A stretch of DNA of 6,717 nt from an uncultured Chromatiaceae bacterium (GCA_946482615.1 CAMLSF010000183.1:1-6717); one strand, 5' to 3'. Positions 1 through 5,818 are shown, counted from the first letter of the stretch. Numbers and translations are program-made. Notes: generated by a model from the sequence alone, not told the origin.

Positions 1-83
1 TCCGATAAATCCACTTCGAGGTATAAATACAACATCATCAATTCCTTATTCTACCTACCGCCCAGCCAACTTTCCCCTATCCC

Positions 84-782
84 CTAAGAAACGGATAGAG
101 AATAGTCGGCTGCCTTTTGCGCATGCAATGCCGTGGTATCAAATAACGGCACAGCGCTATCGTCGCTAGTTACTAATAAACCTATTTCAGTGCAGCCTAA
201 AATAATAGCTTCCGCACCTTGTGTCACCAAATCAGCCATGATTTGCTGATACTTTTGCCGTGAATCCGGATTTACTACCCCGAGACAGAGTTCCTGATAA
301 ATCACCTGATGTACCAGAGCTCTGCCCTCTTCATCCGGCACCAGCACCTCTAAACCATAACCATCTGTCAGGCGCTTTTTATAAAAATCCTGCTCCATGG
401 TAAAACGGGTGCCTAATAAGGCGACTTTTTTAAATCCTGCCCGTTGAATAGCTTCAGCTGTGGCATCCGCTATATGCAGCAGAGGAATACTGACTGCTGT
501 TTCAATGGCCTGTGCCACTTTATGCATGGTATTGGTACAAAGGACTAAAGCTTCCGCACCAGCGCCTTGCAACTTCACTGCTGCCTCTGCCAGCAACTGA
601 CCGGCTTTATGCCAGTCGCCGCTGCGCTGCAAAGCTTCAATTTCGGCAAAATCCACACTGTATACAATGAGTTTGGCGCTGTGCAGACCACCCAACTGTT
701 GTTTGATGCGCAGGTTGATCTGCCGGTAATAAGGAATAGTCGACTCCCAGCTCATGCCGCCTATTAAACCTATAGTTTTCAT
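84..782 (-). CDS. ygeA: Amino acid racemase, aspartate/glutamate racemase superfamily (YgeA type)
   Basis: This 232-residue cofactor-independent racemase belongs to the Asp/Glu/hydantoin racemase superfamily and closely resembles E. coli YgeA (about 230 residues), reported as a broad-specificity amino acid racemase favouring homoserine. The N-terminus MKTIGLIGGMSWEST is the family signature. The two catalytic cysteines of the two-base mechanism are visible: Cys82 in LCTNTMHK and Cys197 in LGCTEIG. The segments LLHIADAT (101-108) and LLGTRFTMEQDFY (122-134) are also conserved. No signal peptide is seen, so it is probably cytoplasmic. The ATG is fixed by the family N-terminus, although the ribosome site upstream is weak (AGAG about 8 nt away). 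A terminator at 841-871 separates it from the upstream small gene, so it probably has its own promoter. A poor candidate is TTGTTT-17 nt-TATTTT on the minus strand (840-812). The family is clear; the exact substrate cannot be read from sequence. Confidence 0.9.
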   Translation of the reverse strand: MKTIGLIGGMSWESTIPYYRQINLRIKQQLGGLHSAKLIVYSVDFAEIEALQRSGDWHKAGQLLAEAAVKLQGAGAEALVLCTNTMHKVAQAIETAVSIPLLHIADATAEAIQRAGFKKVALLGTRFTMEQDFYKKRLTDGYGLEVLVPDEEGRALVHQVIYQELCLGVVNPDSRQKYQQIMADLVTQGAEAIILGCTEIGLLVTSDDSAVPLFDTTALHAQKAADYSLSVS

Positions 783-840
783 TACGATGTCTCTGCGGGG
801 ATAAAGCCATTAAAATAACAAGGCATGCAGATATAAACAA

Positions 841-871
841 CAAAACCCGCTGCAGCCAGTAGCGGGTTTTG
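841..871 (-). terminator. Intrinsic terminator after the 64-residue gene
   Basis: There is a perfect 11-bp inverted repeat, CAAAACCCGCT (841-851) and AGCGGGTTTTG (861-871), with a 9-nt loop. On the minus strand the 3' arm ends in TTTTG and runs on into TTGTTTATA, a U-rich tail. It lies 24 nt past the stop of the small gene at 895-1089 and upstream of the racemase, so it most likely ends the small gene's transcript. Confidence 0.8.
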
Positions 872-894
872 ATCAGGAACAGCGGGGGTCAAGC

Positions 895-1089
895 TTAGTA
901 ATAAATATCGGCTTTTTGGTGCAGCTGAGGTTCGTCCTGCAGATCATCAAAAGAGACGGCTATATGCTGATCTTTATTATCCAGATCAGACAAATACACA
1001 GCTCTGTCCTGTGCATCAATCCAGCTCACCACACCCACACCTTTTTTGGTTTGGCACACCATGCCTAATTTCAGCTCAAGTACATTCAT
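895..1089 (-). CDS. Small protein of unknown function, 64 residues
   Basis: I do not recognise this family. The reading frame encodes 64 residues starting MNVLELKLGM and ending KADIYY. The case for a real gene is good. The motif GAGGAG (minus strand, 1102-1097) sits 7 nt before the ATG, the best Shine-Dalgarno sequence in the window, and a strong terminator follows 24 nt after the stop. The protein is acidic, has no signal peptide or membrane segment, and contains one cysteine (Cys12). Alternating hydrophobic residues in GMVCQTKKGVGVVSWID, then AVYLSDLD and IAVSFDDL, suggest a small beta-rich fold, perhaps SH3- or KOW-like, which is speculation. A weak promoter candidate is ATGACA (1152-1147), a 15-nt spacer and CTTAAT (1131-1126). 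It sits between rluB and the racemase but is separated from rluB by a repeat palindrome, so it is probably its own transcription unit. Confidence 0.75.
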   Translation of the reverse strand: MNVLELKLGMVCQTKKGVGVVSWIDAQDRAVYLSDLDNKDQHIAVSFDDLQDEPQLHQKADIYY

Positions 1090-1210
1090 CTTACTTCTCC
1101 TCAGGCTTCTTGATTTGACTCAGGTATTAAGTTAGACGCCCAAAGATGTCATTTTGATGTCCGACCAGCAAAATTAATGCTAACTGAATGAAATAAGGCG
1201 AAATTTAGTT

Positions 1211-1271
1211 GGGGGTCAGGCCTTGGATTTTGAATCTTACCGCCAAATTCAAAATCCAAGGCCTGCCCCCT
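1211..1271. repeat. Long palindrome, probable REP/MITE-type dispersed element
   Basis: The left arm 1217-1235 and right arm 1247-1265 form a perfect 19-bp inverted repeat, with an 11-nt loop at 1236-1246. Beyond one mismatch (1216/1266) a run of Gs (1211-1215) faces CCCCT (1267-1271), giving 4 more GC pairs and one G-U. The arms begin GGGGGTCAGGCCTTGG and end CCAAGGCCTGCCCCC. Terminal GGGGTCAGG-type palindromes resemble, from memory, repeats linked to Y1/REP-associated transposases in gammaproteobacteria. No transposase gene is present here. It ends 4 nt past the rluB stop and could also protect or end the rluB transcript, although no clear U tail follows. Confidence 0.65.
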
Positions 1272-1275
1272 GCGG

Positions 1276-2217
1276 TTAGATGCGGGTACGTTTTTTCTGG
1301 GTTTGTTTTGGCTTTTTTGCTTTGGCTTTTTCAACTGCCGCAGCTTTTTCAGCTTTCACGACTTCAGGTTTCACACCCGACTGCACCATAATCTGATGCT
1401 TACGCACAGCACGTTTAATACCGGCCATACGACGACGCCGCTCATCACGGTCTTCAGGTTTCATTAAACTGGTGGTTTCCGCAGTCAGTTGCACCAGCTT
1501 ACGTAAGTAGTTCACTTCTTCCAGCGGATATTCGGCATAACCACCGGCTGGTAAATGTTTAGGTAATAACAAATCACCGTAACGGATACGAATTAACCGG
1601 CTCACCACAGCCCCTTGCGATTCCCACATCCGGCGCACTTCGCGGTTACGGCCTTCGGTCAGCACCACATGGAACCAGCGGTTAATACCTTCACCGCCCA
1701 TAGATTTCACTTTTTTGAAGTTGGCTTTACCATCTTCCAGTTCAACTCCGGTGCGTAGTTTTTGGATCATCGCATCGTTTACATCACCAAAGACCCGCAC
1801 CGCGTATTCACGTTCCACTTCAAACTTCGGATGCATTAAACGGTTGGCCAGCTCACCGTCTGTGGTGAACAGCAATAAACCGCTGGTATTGATATCTAAA
1901 CGACCAATAGCAATCCAACGCGAATCTTTAATTTTTGGCAGGCGGTCAAATACAGTTGGGCGACCTTCAGGATCTGTACGGGAACAAATTTCACCTTCAG
2001 GTTTATGATAGGCAATCACACGACAAACCTGCTCAGCTTCAGCCGCAATTTTGACCGGATGGCCATCGACCCGCACTTGTTGGTTGGCATGAATACGGTC
2101 GCCTAAATGCGCCACTTTGCCATCCACAGTCACACGTCCAGCACTGATGTATTCTTCCATCTCGCGGCGGGATCCAACACCGGATCGCGCCAGCACTTTC
2201 TGTAGTTTTTCACTCAT
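1276..2217 (-). CDS. rluB: 23S rRNA pseudouridine(2605) synthase RluB
   Basis: RluB converts U2605 of 23S rRNA (E. coli numbering), in the peptidyl transferase region, to pseudouridine. This 313-residue protein has an N-terminal S4 RNA-binding domain (about 1-60, starting [19 protein letters not shown]) and then an RsuA-type catalytic domain (about 65-240). The catalytic Asp108 lies in the motif [13 protein letters not shown]. The segments [10 protein letters not shown] (70-79) and [12 protein letters not shown] (RsuA/RluB/RluE/RluF signature) are also present. The C-terminal tail (about 255-313) is rich in Lys, Arg and Ala, low in complexity and probably disordered, as in many RluB proteins. 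Its ATG lies 3 nt past the scpB stop with only a distant AAGAG upstream, so translation is probably coupled to scpB. RluF, RluE and RsuA are less likely given the context and tail. Confidence 0.93.
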   Translation of the reverse strand: MSEKLQKVLARSGVGSRREMEEYISAGRVTVDGKVAHLGDRIHANQQVRVDGHPVKIAAEAEQVCRVIAYHKPEGEICSRTDPEGRPTVFDRLPKIKDSRWIAIGRLDINTSGLLLFTTDGELANRLMHPKFEVEREYAVRVFGDVNDAMIQKLRTGVELEDGKANFKKVKSMGGEGINRWFHVVLTEGRNREVRRMWESQGAVVSRLIRIRYGDLLLPKHLPAGGYAEYPLEEVNYLRKLVQLTAETTSLMKPEDRDERRRRMAGIKRAVRKHQIMVQSGVKPEVVKAEKAAAVEKAKAKKPKQTQKKRTRI

Positions 2218-2220
2218 GAT

Positions 2221-2802
2221 TTAATGTATCTCTTCAGTCATCACGACTGGGTTAAAAAAATCCGGCGTTGCCTGAAACTCGGCCAGAGCAGGTAAATCGC
2301 TTAAATCCTTTAAGCCAAAATAATCTAAAAATGCTGCTGTTGTCGCATACAAACCGGGGCGCCCCGGCACTTCTTTATGCCCTACGACTTTGACCCAACC
2401 GCGGTCGAGCAAGGTGCGCATAATCTGACTGCTGACAGTCACACCCCGCACTTCTTCAATTTCGCCGCGGGTAATAGGCTGACGATAGGCAATCAAGGCC
2501 AAAGTCTCCAGTACAGCGCGGGAATAACGTGGTGAACGCTCAGGCCAAAGCAAAGCCAGGTATTCACTTAAATCAGCACGGGTTTGAAAACGAAAGCCTG
2601 AGGCCGTTTCAATCAACTGAATTCCCCGGCCTAAATAATCCTGCTGCAACTGGGCTAAAGCCTGCTGCAAACGTTTTCGGCTTAACTCGAAACTTTCCAG
2701 CACTGTGCTTTGCAAGTCACTGACAGACAAAGGTTTATCTGAGGCAAAAATAGCGGCTTCTACTAACTGCAGCAGTTGTTGCTCGTTAATTTTTTTCGCC
2801 AT
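2221..2802 (-). CDS. scpB: Segregation and condensation protein B
   Basis: ScpB (193 residues) is the kleisin-binding dimer that, with ScpA and an SMC ATPase, forms the condensin-like complex that compacts and separates chromosomes. Two winged-helix domains are expected, at about 8-85 and 90-165. The signature is visible in RYSRAVLETLALIAYRQPIT (92-111), RGEIEEVRGV (112-121) and KEVPGRPGLYATTAAFLDYF (143-162). The ATG has a good ribosome site, AGGAG 5 nt upstream (minus strand, 2812-2808). It lies 38 nt after scpA and 3 nt before rluB, in the same direction. In bacteria with MukBEF, scpAB is usually absent, so this organism probably uses SMC-ScpAB, which is an inference since smc is not in the window. 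Confidence 0.93.
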   Translation of the reverse strand: MAKKINEQQLLQLVEAAIFASDKPLSVSDLQSTVLESFELSRKRLQQALAQLQQDYLGRGIQLIETASGFRFQTRADLSEYLALLWPERSPRYSRAVLETLALIAYRQPITRGEIEEVRGVTVSSQIMRTLLDRGWVKVVGHKEVPGRPGLYATTAAFLDYFGLKDLSDLPALAEFQATPDFFNPVVMTEEIH

Positions 2803-2840
2803 GCCCTCTCCTTAGTCTGTAGCTTCAAATAAGGCCGCTA

Positions 2841-3662
2841 TTATGAAGATCTGATATGGATTTGACCATAAGCTTCTACTTGTATCACCTGGATCAGCTT
2901 CTCTTTTACCAGCTCCAGAATAGCCAAAAAGCTGACCACTACACCCTGACGGCCTTCGGCTAAGTCAAAACATTCGGCAAATTCAAGGTAGTCGCTGCGC
3001 CCGCGTAATAACTCCAGAATTTTACTCATGCGTTCGCGGGTGGATAAATGCTCTTTTTTGATCTGATGATGCTGAAAATCTTTGGCGCGCTTGGCGATGT
3101 CTTTTAGTGCCAGCAAAATCTCCTGCAAGGACACATCAGGCAAAATCACATAAGGCTCAAAGTTATCATCTAACCCTGCCTTTGCAGGAAAATAATCCCG
3201 CTCCTGACGCGGCAATAAATCTATGTCTGTCGCCGCTTTGCGGATAATTTCGTATTCCTGCAACCGCCGGACTAAATCGGCACGGGGATCCACTTCTTCA
3301 TCGGATTTATGGTCATGCTGCGGCAATAACAAACGTGATTTAATTTCCGCCAGCATAGCGGCCATCAGCAAATATTCTGCCGCCAGTTCAAAGTTCATAT
3401 CCTGCATTAAATCAATGTATTCCATATACTGCAGGGTGATTTCGTTGATCGGCAAATCGACAATATCAAAGCGGTGACGACGAATTAAATACAGCAGGAA
3501 ATCGAGCGGGCCTTCAAAACTTTCCAGCAACACCGACAAAGCTTCAGGCGGAATATATAAATCTTCCGGTTTATCCAGCACAGCCTCACCGCGGACAAAA
3601 GCCAACGGCAAAGGCTGCTGTATGGTCAGGCTGGCATAGCTGTCGGCTACTGGCTCAGACAT
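2841..3662 (-). CDS. scpA: Segregation and condensation protein A (kleisin)
   Basis: ScpA (273 residues) is the kleisin subunit that bridges SMC heads and binds ScpB. The family signature FEGPLDFLLYLIRRHRFDI lies at 49-67 and is followed by LPINEITLQYMEYIDLM (70-86) and the helical AAEYLLMAAMLAEIKSRLLLP (94-114). A C-terminal winged helix covers about 205-273 (STRERMSKILELLRGR to the end). About 45 residues precede the core, including QQPLPLAFVRGEAV. I recall a similar extension in relatives such as Shewanella and Vibrio, which supports the upstream ATG. The ribosome site is weak (GAG about 10 nt upstream). The gene starts 11 nt after the yciO stop, so it is probably co-transcribed with yciO upstream and with scpB and rluB downstream. 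Confidence 0.93.
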   Translation of the reverse strand: MSEPVADSYASLTIQQPLPLAFVRGEAVLDKPEDLYIPPEALSVLLESFEGPLDFLLYLIRRHRFDIVDLPINEITLQYMEYIDLMQDMNFELAAEYLLMAAMLAEIKSRLLLPQHDHKSDEEVDPRADLVRRLQEYEIIRKAATDIDLLPRQERDYFPAKAGLDDNFEPYVILPDVSLQEILLALKDIAKRAKDFQHHQIKKEHLSTRERMSKILELLRGRSDYLEFAECFDLAEGRQGVVVSFLAILELVKEKLIQVIQVEAYGQIHIRSS

Positions 3663-3673
3663 TGGGGCTTAAC

Positions 3674-4294
3674 TCAGACAAAGGCACTGCTATCGCCTGC
3701 CCCCTGGCGGATCAGCACGGGGTTATCCTCAGATAAATCAATCACTGTGGTATGGTTTTCAGCAATCACACCACCGTGGATAATTAAATCGACCTGACGC
3801 TCTAACTGATCACGCATTTCTTCCGGATCGGATTCGGCAAAGTCATTGCCCGGCAACACTAATGAGCTCGACATCAAAGGCTCACCCAGCTCTTCGAGCA
3901 ACGCTAATGCAATTTTGTTTTGCGGAATACGCAAGCCTACGGTCTTTTTCTTTTCATTCAGTAAACGCTTAGGAACTTCTTTGGTGCCTTTTAAAATAAA
4001 GGTATAAGCACCTGGGGTATGATTTTTGATTAAACGAAAAGCGCTGTTTTCGACTTTGGCATAGACAGATAATTCAGATAAATCACGGCACATCAGGGTA
4101 AAGTGGTGTTCAGAGCTCATCTGGCGGATCTGAATAATCCGCTCCATAGCTGCCTTGTCGCCAATATGACAACCCAGCGCATAACCCGAGTCGGTAGGAT
4201 AAATCACGACCCCACCTTGTTTGATAATATGCACAGCCTGTTTAATTAAACGTTGCTGTGGATTTTCAGGATGGATATAAAAAAATTGGCTCAT
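3674..4294 (-). CDS. yciO: YciO, Sua5/YrdC/YwlC family protein
   Basis: The 206-residue product matches E. coli YciO in length and nearly throughout in sequence, starting MSQFFYIHPENPQQRLI. The YrdC-type fold makes threonylcarbamoyl-adenylate for the t6A modification of tRNA, but YciO is a paralogue whose cell role is poorly defined and which does not readily replace TsaC. Visible features are the nucleotide-site segment YPTDSGYALGC (32-42), RIIQIRQMSSEHHFTLMCRDLSEL (52-75), PGAYTFILKGTKEVPKR (94-110) and the C-terminal IIHGG...TTVIDL (171-187). The IRQ segment replaces the Lys-Arg motif typical of TsaC, which argues for YciO rather than TsaC. The ribosome site is poor (AAGAA). A 56-nt gap separates it from rnm upstream. 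Confidence 0.93.
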   Translation of the reverse strand: MSQFFYIHPENPQQRLIKQAVHIIKQGGVVIYPTDSGYALGCHIGDKAAMERIIQIRQMSSEHHFTLMCRDLSELSVYAKVENSAFRLIKNHTPGAYTFILKGTKEVPKRLLNEKKKTVGLRIPQNKIALALLEELGEPLMSSSLVLPGNDFAESDPEEMRDQLERQVDLIIHGGVIAENHTTVIDLSEDNPVLIRQGAGDSSAFV

Positions 4295-4350
4295 AAGTGA
4301 TTCTTTTTATTCTGACTTTGTATTAGAAATAGCAATAATCAGGCTGAAAC

Positions 4351-5214
4351 TCAAGCAGGTAACTCTGCGGTATCCTTGACTGGCAAATTCCAGTCAAACC
4401 AGACAGGAATGATATCGTCGGTAAAATACAACTGTCTGCCCAGTTCATTCCATGGCGTTTCCTGATGAAAATCAGAACCGGCAGATGCTGTTAAACCAAA
4501 CTTCTGACAGAGCATCCAGACCTGACGTTTTTGTACCGGCGTCACCTGGGCTGAAGCCACTTCCATGGCTTTGCCACCTGCTGCTGCAAACTCTTCCGCT
4601 AAACGGGTCAGCCAACGACCATTGAGTTTGTATTTCAAAGGATGTGCCAATACCGGAATACCACCAGCGGCCAAAATCCACTGCACCGCCTCTTGCATAG
4701 GCACCCAGTTATTCGGTACATAACCTGTGTTGCCGCGGCTTAAATACTTTTTAAACACAGTATTCATCGAACTGGCTTTGCCAATCTGCACCAGATAACG
4801 GGCAAAATGAGTCCGGGTTAAAGCGGCGCCATTGGCAATTTTTAATACATTTTCCAGCACATCCGGTATTTTGTTTTTCTCTAAACGGCGCGCCATCTCT
4901 TCAGCCCGCTCGACCCTGCGCTGCTGTTGTGATGCCAGCTGCTGTAAAAACACCGGACAGTCGGTATCGATCTGTAAACCTACAATATGAATTTCAAACT
5001 CGTACCAGCTGGTGGAGATTTCAACACCGGGAATTAAAGTCAGAGGCAGTTGTTTTTCGGCAATAGCGGCTCTGGCTTCGGCCAATCCGGCTATGGTGTC
5101 GTGATCGGTAATGGCGAGCACATCCACGCCTTTGCTGACGGCTCGCTCAACCAGTTCGGTTGGGCTTAATACGCCATCTGAACAATACGTATGGCTGTGT
5201 AAATCAATTTTCAT
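4351..5214 (-). CDS. rnm: RNase AM / 3',5'-nucleoside bisphosphate phosphatase (PHP family)
   Basis: Rnm (YciV, formerly TrpH) is a 5'-3' exoribonuclease that trims the 5' ends of rRNAs and also dephosphorylates 3',5'-nucleoside bisphosphates such as pAp. The PHP domain metal ligands are visible, counting from the chosen start: DLHSHT (4-9, His6 and His8), ITDHD (35-39, Asp37 and His38), Glu65 in PGVEIST, His76 in EIHIVGL, His191 in LAHPLKY, and Asp248 and His250 in SDFH. The frame stays open to an ATG at 5310, but the ATG at 5214 places DLHSHT four residues in, as usual, and gives 287 residues (E. coli about 293). AGGT lies 9 nt before it. The extra 32 codons upstream look non-conserved. Its position next to the trp operon is the E. 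coli arrangement. Confidence 0.92.
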   Translation of the reverse strand: MKIDLHSHTYCSDGVLSPTELVERAVSKGVDVLAITDHDTIAGLAEARAAIAEKQLPLTLIPGVEISTSWYEFEIHIVGLQIDTDCPVFLQQLASQQQRRVERAEEMARRLEKNKIPDVLENVLKIANGAALTRTHFARYLVQIGKASSMNTVFKKYLSRGNTGYVPNNWVPMQEAVQWILAAGGIPVLAHPLKYKLNGRWLTRLAEEFAAAGGKAMEVASAQVTPVQKRQVWMLCQKFGLTASAGSDFHQETPWNELGRQLYFTDDIIPVWFDWNLPVKDTAELPA

Positions 5215-5355
5215 TGGGTCGCTACCTGAAGAAACGGTTGCCATTGTGCCACAAAAGCGCTGGCCAGGCTTGATTTTCTGCGGCACCAGACTCTGCCCCA
5301 CTTTAGCCATCTATCCACTTATACGTATTTTTTTGGATTTATAACCAAACAAGGC

Positions 5356-5384
5356 TTGACGGCCATCAGATTTCGGGGTTTTAT
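5356..5384 (+). promoter_or_regulatory. Putative sigma70 promoter of the trp operon
   Basis: A TTGACG -35 box (5356-5361, 5 of 6 consensus) is followed by a 17-nt spacer and a TTTTAT -10 box (5379-5384, 4 of 6). Transcription would start near 5391, about 38 nt before the first leader peptide, and the whole leader would be about 450 nt before trpE. I see no palindrome resembling the TrpR operator core CTAGTTAACTAG over it. Confidence 0.55.
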
Positions 5385-5428
5385 AGAAGCGTTCTTAAAG
5401 CAAGTTACAAACAACGGATTTATAGCCA

Positions 5429-5482
5429 ATGCAATTTCAAACAACAACTCAAACTCACATTTGGTGGTGGCATACTCCTTAA
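5429..5482 (+). CDS. trpL: Trp operon leader peptide 1, 17 residues
   Basis: This short frame reads MQFQTTTQTHIWWWHTP and stop. Three consecutive TGG codons (5462-5470) are very unlikely by chance directly upstream of a trp operon and just before a terminator. GGA (5416-5418) lies 10 nt before the ATG, a weak ribosome site. The stop TAA (5480-5482) overlaps the first two bases of the AACGGGC antiterminator arm. A ribosome that finishes would cover that arm; one stalled at the Trp codons would leave it free. This is the standard design of ribosome-mediated attenuation, in which the peptide itself need have no function. A second leader peptide follows about 200 nt downstream. Confidence 0.85.
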   Translation: MQFQTTTQTHIWWWHTP

Positions 5483-5526
5483 CGGGCGTGTGGATGCGTT
5501 GTATTCGCTATAAAACCAGGCCCGTT
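5481..5526 (+). promoter_or_regulatory. Antiterminator of trp attenuator 1
   Basis: AACGGGC (5481-5487) is perfectly complementary over 7 nt to GCCCGTT (5520-5526). The latter is also the 5' arm of the terminator at 5518-5553, so the two folds are mutually exclusive. A ribosome stalled on TGG codons 5462-5470 would leave AACGGGC free and allow read-through. A small GCG/CGC pair (5496-5498 with 5506-5508) may form inside the loop. Confidence 0.75.
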
Positions 5527-5553
5527 TCGAAAGATGCGGGCTTTTTTGTTTTT
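5518..5553 (+). terminator. Terminator of trp attenuator 1
   Basis: GCCCG (5520-5524) pairs with CGGGC (5537-5541), extended by A-U and two G-U pairs, with a loop of about 10 nt. It is followed by TTTTTTGTTTTT (5542-5553). The sequence GATGCGGGCTTTTTT (5533-5547) recurs exactly in terminator 2 at 5730-5744. Confidence 0.85.
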
Positions 5554-5573
5554 ATGTGCATGGATGGACGGTA

Positions 5574-5602
5574 CACCGAAAATGCAGGAGCAGTTTTCGG
5601 TG
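5574..5602 (+). other. Strong hairpin between the two attenuators
   Basis: CACCGAAAA (5574-5582) and TTTTCGGTG (5594-5602) form a perfect 9-bp stem. Inside it TGC (5583-5585) can pair with GCA (5590-5592) around an AGGA loop, with one bulged G (5593). There is no U tail, so it is not a terminator. It ends 32 nt before the second leader start. It may insulate the folding of the two attenuators or pause polymerase; the role is unknown. Confidence 0.6.
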
Positions 5603-5634
5603 GGACTGATGAAAATTTAACTACAGGAAAAACA

Positions 5635-5685
5635 ATGATGAATTCTCAAGTAACACGTTGGCACTGGTGGCGATTTCCTGTTTAG
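5635..5685 (+). CDS. trpL: Trp operon leader peptide 2, 16 residues
   Basis: This frame reads MMNSQVTRWHWWRFPV and stop, with TGG codons at 5659, 5665 and 5668. AGGA (5625-5628) lies 6 nt before the first ATG and 9 nt before the second, so either could start; the shorter product has 15 residues. The stop TAG (5683-5685) overlaps the first two bases of AGCGGGC (5684-5690), the antiterminator arm, exactly as in leader 1. The frame happens to be open back to 5356, but that stretch crosses terminator 1 and lacks a ribosome site, so the short leader is the real unit. This copy sits closer to trpE, where a single trpL would be expected. Confidence 0.9.
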   Translation: MMNSQVTRWHWWRFPV

Positions 5686-5728
5686 CGGGCCGGACAACTA
5701 TTGTCCGAATACAGCCAAAAAGCCCGCT
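5684..5728 (+). promoter_or_regulatory. Antiterminator of trp attenuator 2
   Basis: AGCGGGC (5684-5690) is complementary over 7 nt to GCCCGCT (5722-5728), which includes the whole 5' arm of terminator 2. Enclosed directly inside is a perfect 7-bp hairpin, CGGACAA (5691-5697) with TTGTCCG (5701-5707), which would stack on the long-range helix. The layout matches attenuator 1 except for this stronger internal hairpin. Confidence 0.8.
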
Positions 5729-5744
5729 TGATGCGGGCTTTTTT
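5717..5744 (+). terminator. Terminator of trp attenuator 2
   Basis: GCCCGC (5722-5727) and GCGGGC (5733-5738) form a perfect 6-bp GC stem with a TTGAT loop, extended by AAAAA (5717-5721) against TTTTT (5739-5743). A six-T run ends the hairpin. It is a typical intrinsic terminator located about 100 nt before trpE. Confidence 0.92.
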
Positions 5745-5751
5745 ATTCGCT

Positions 5752-5818
5752 GCCATCCATGGCGCTCACCCTTTGGGCCAACGCTTCGCGTTGTTAAAAA
5801 TCGTTCCTGACGATTTTT
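5752..5818 (+). repeat. Cluster of small palindromes before trpE
   Basis: Four inverted repeats follow one another: GCCAT/ATGGC (5752-5763), CCC/GGG (5769-5777), CAACGC/GCGTTG with a TTC loop (5779-5793), and AAAAATCGT/ACGATTTTT with a TCCTG loop (5796-5818). The last ends in a T run and could be a weak third terminator. The block has the look of a short dispersed intergenic repeat, but that cannot be shown from one copy. Confidence 0.45.

Noticed and set aside
1..83. Possible gene end or terminator downstream of the racemase
   Set aside because: I found no open frame with support, no clear hairpin and no T run in these bases.
1149..1334. A 61-residue minus-strand frame across the palindrome
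   Set aside because: It overlaps the rluB C-terminus in another frame and reads through the repeat; there is no homology or ribosome site.
5215..5310. A 32-residue N-terminal extension of Rnm from the ATG at 5310
   Set aside because: The PHP motif DLHSHT normally lies within a few residues of the start. The extension has no family resemblance, and the ATG at 5214 gives the usual length.
5609..5620. Mini-frame MKI between the attenuators
   Set aside because: It has three codons, and the nearest AGGAG (5586-5590) is 18 nt away and inside a hairpin. This is likely chance.
5356..5685. A 109-residue plus-strand frame starting at TTG in the trp leader
   Set aside because: It starts inside the -35 box, runs through terminator 1, has no ribosome site and no recognisable protein features. 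Only its last 16 codons, leader peptide 2, are supported.
5759..5797. A third leader peptide (12 codons, one Trp) before trpE
   Set aside because: It has no Shine-Dalgarno sequence, only one Trp codon, and no antiterminator arm like those of leaders 1 and 2.
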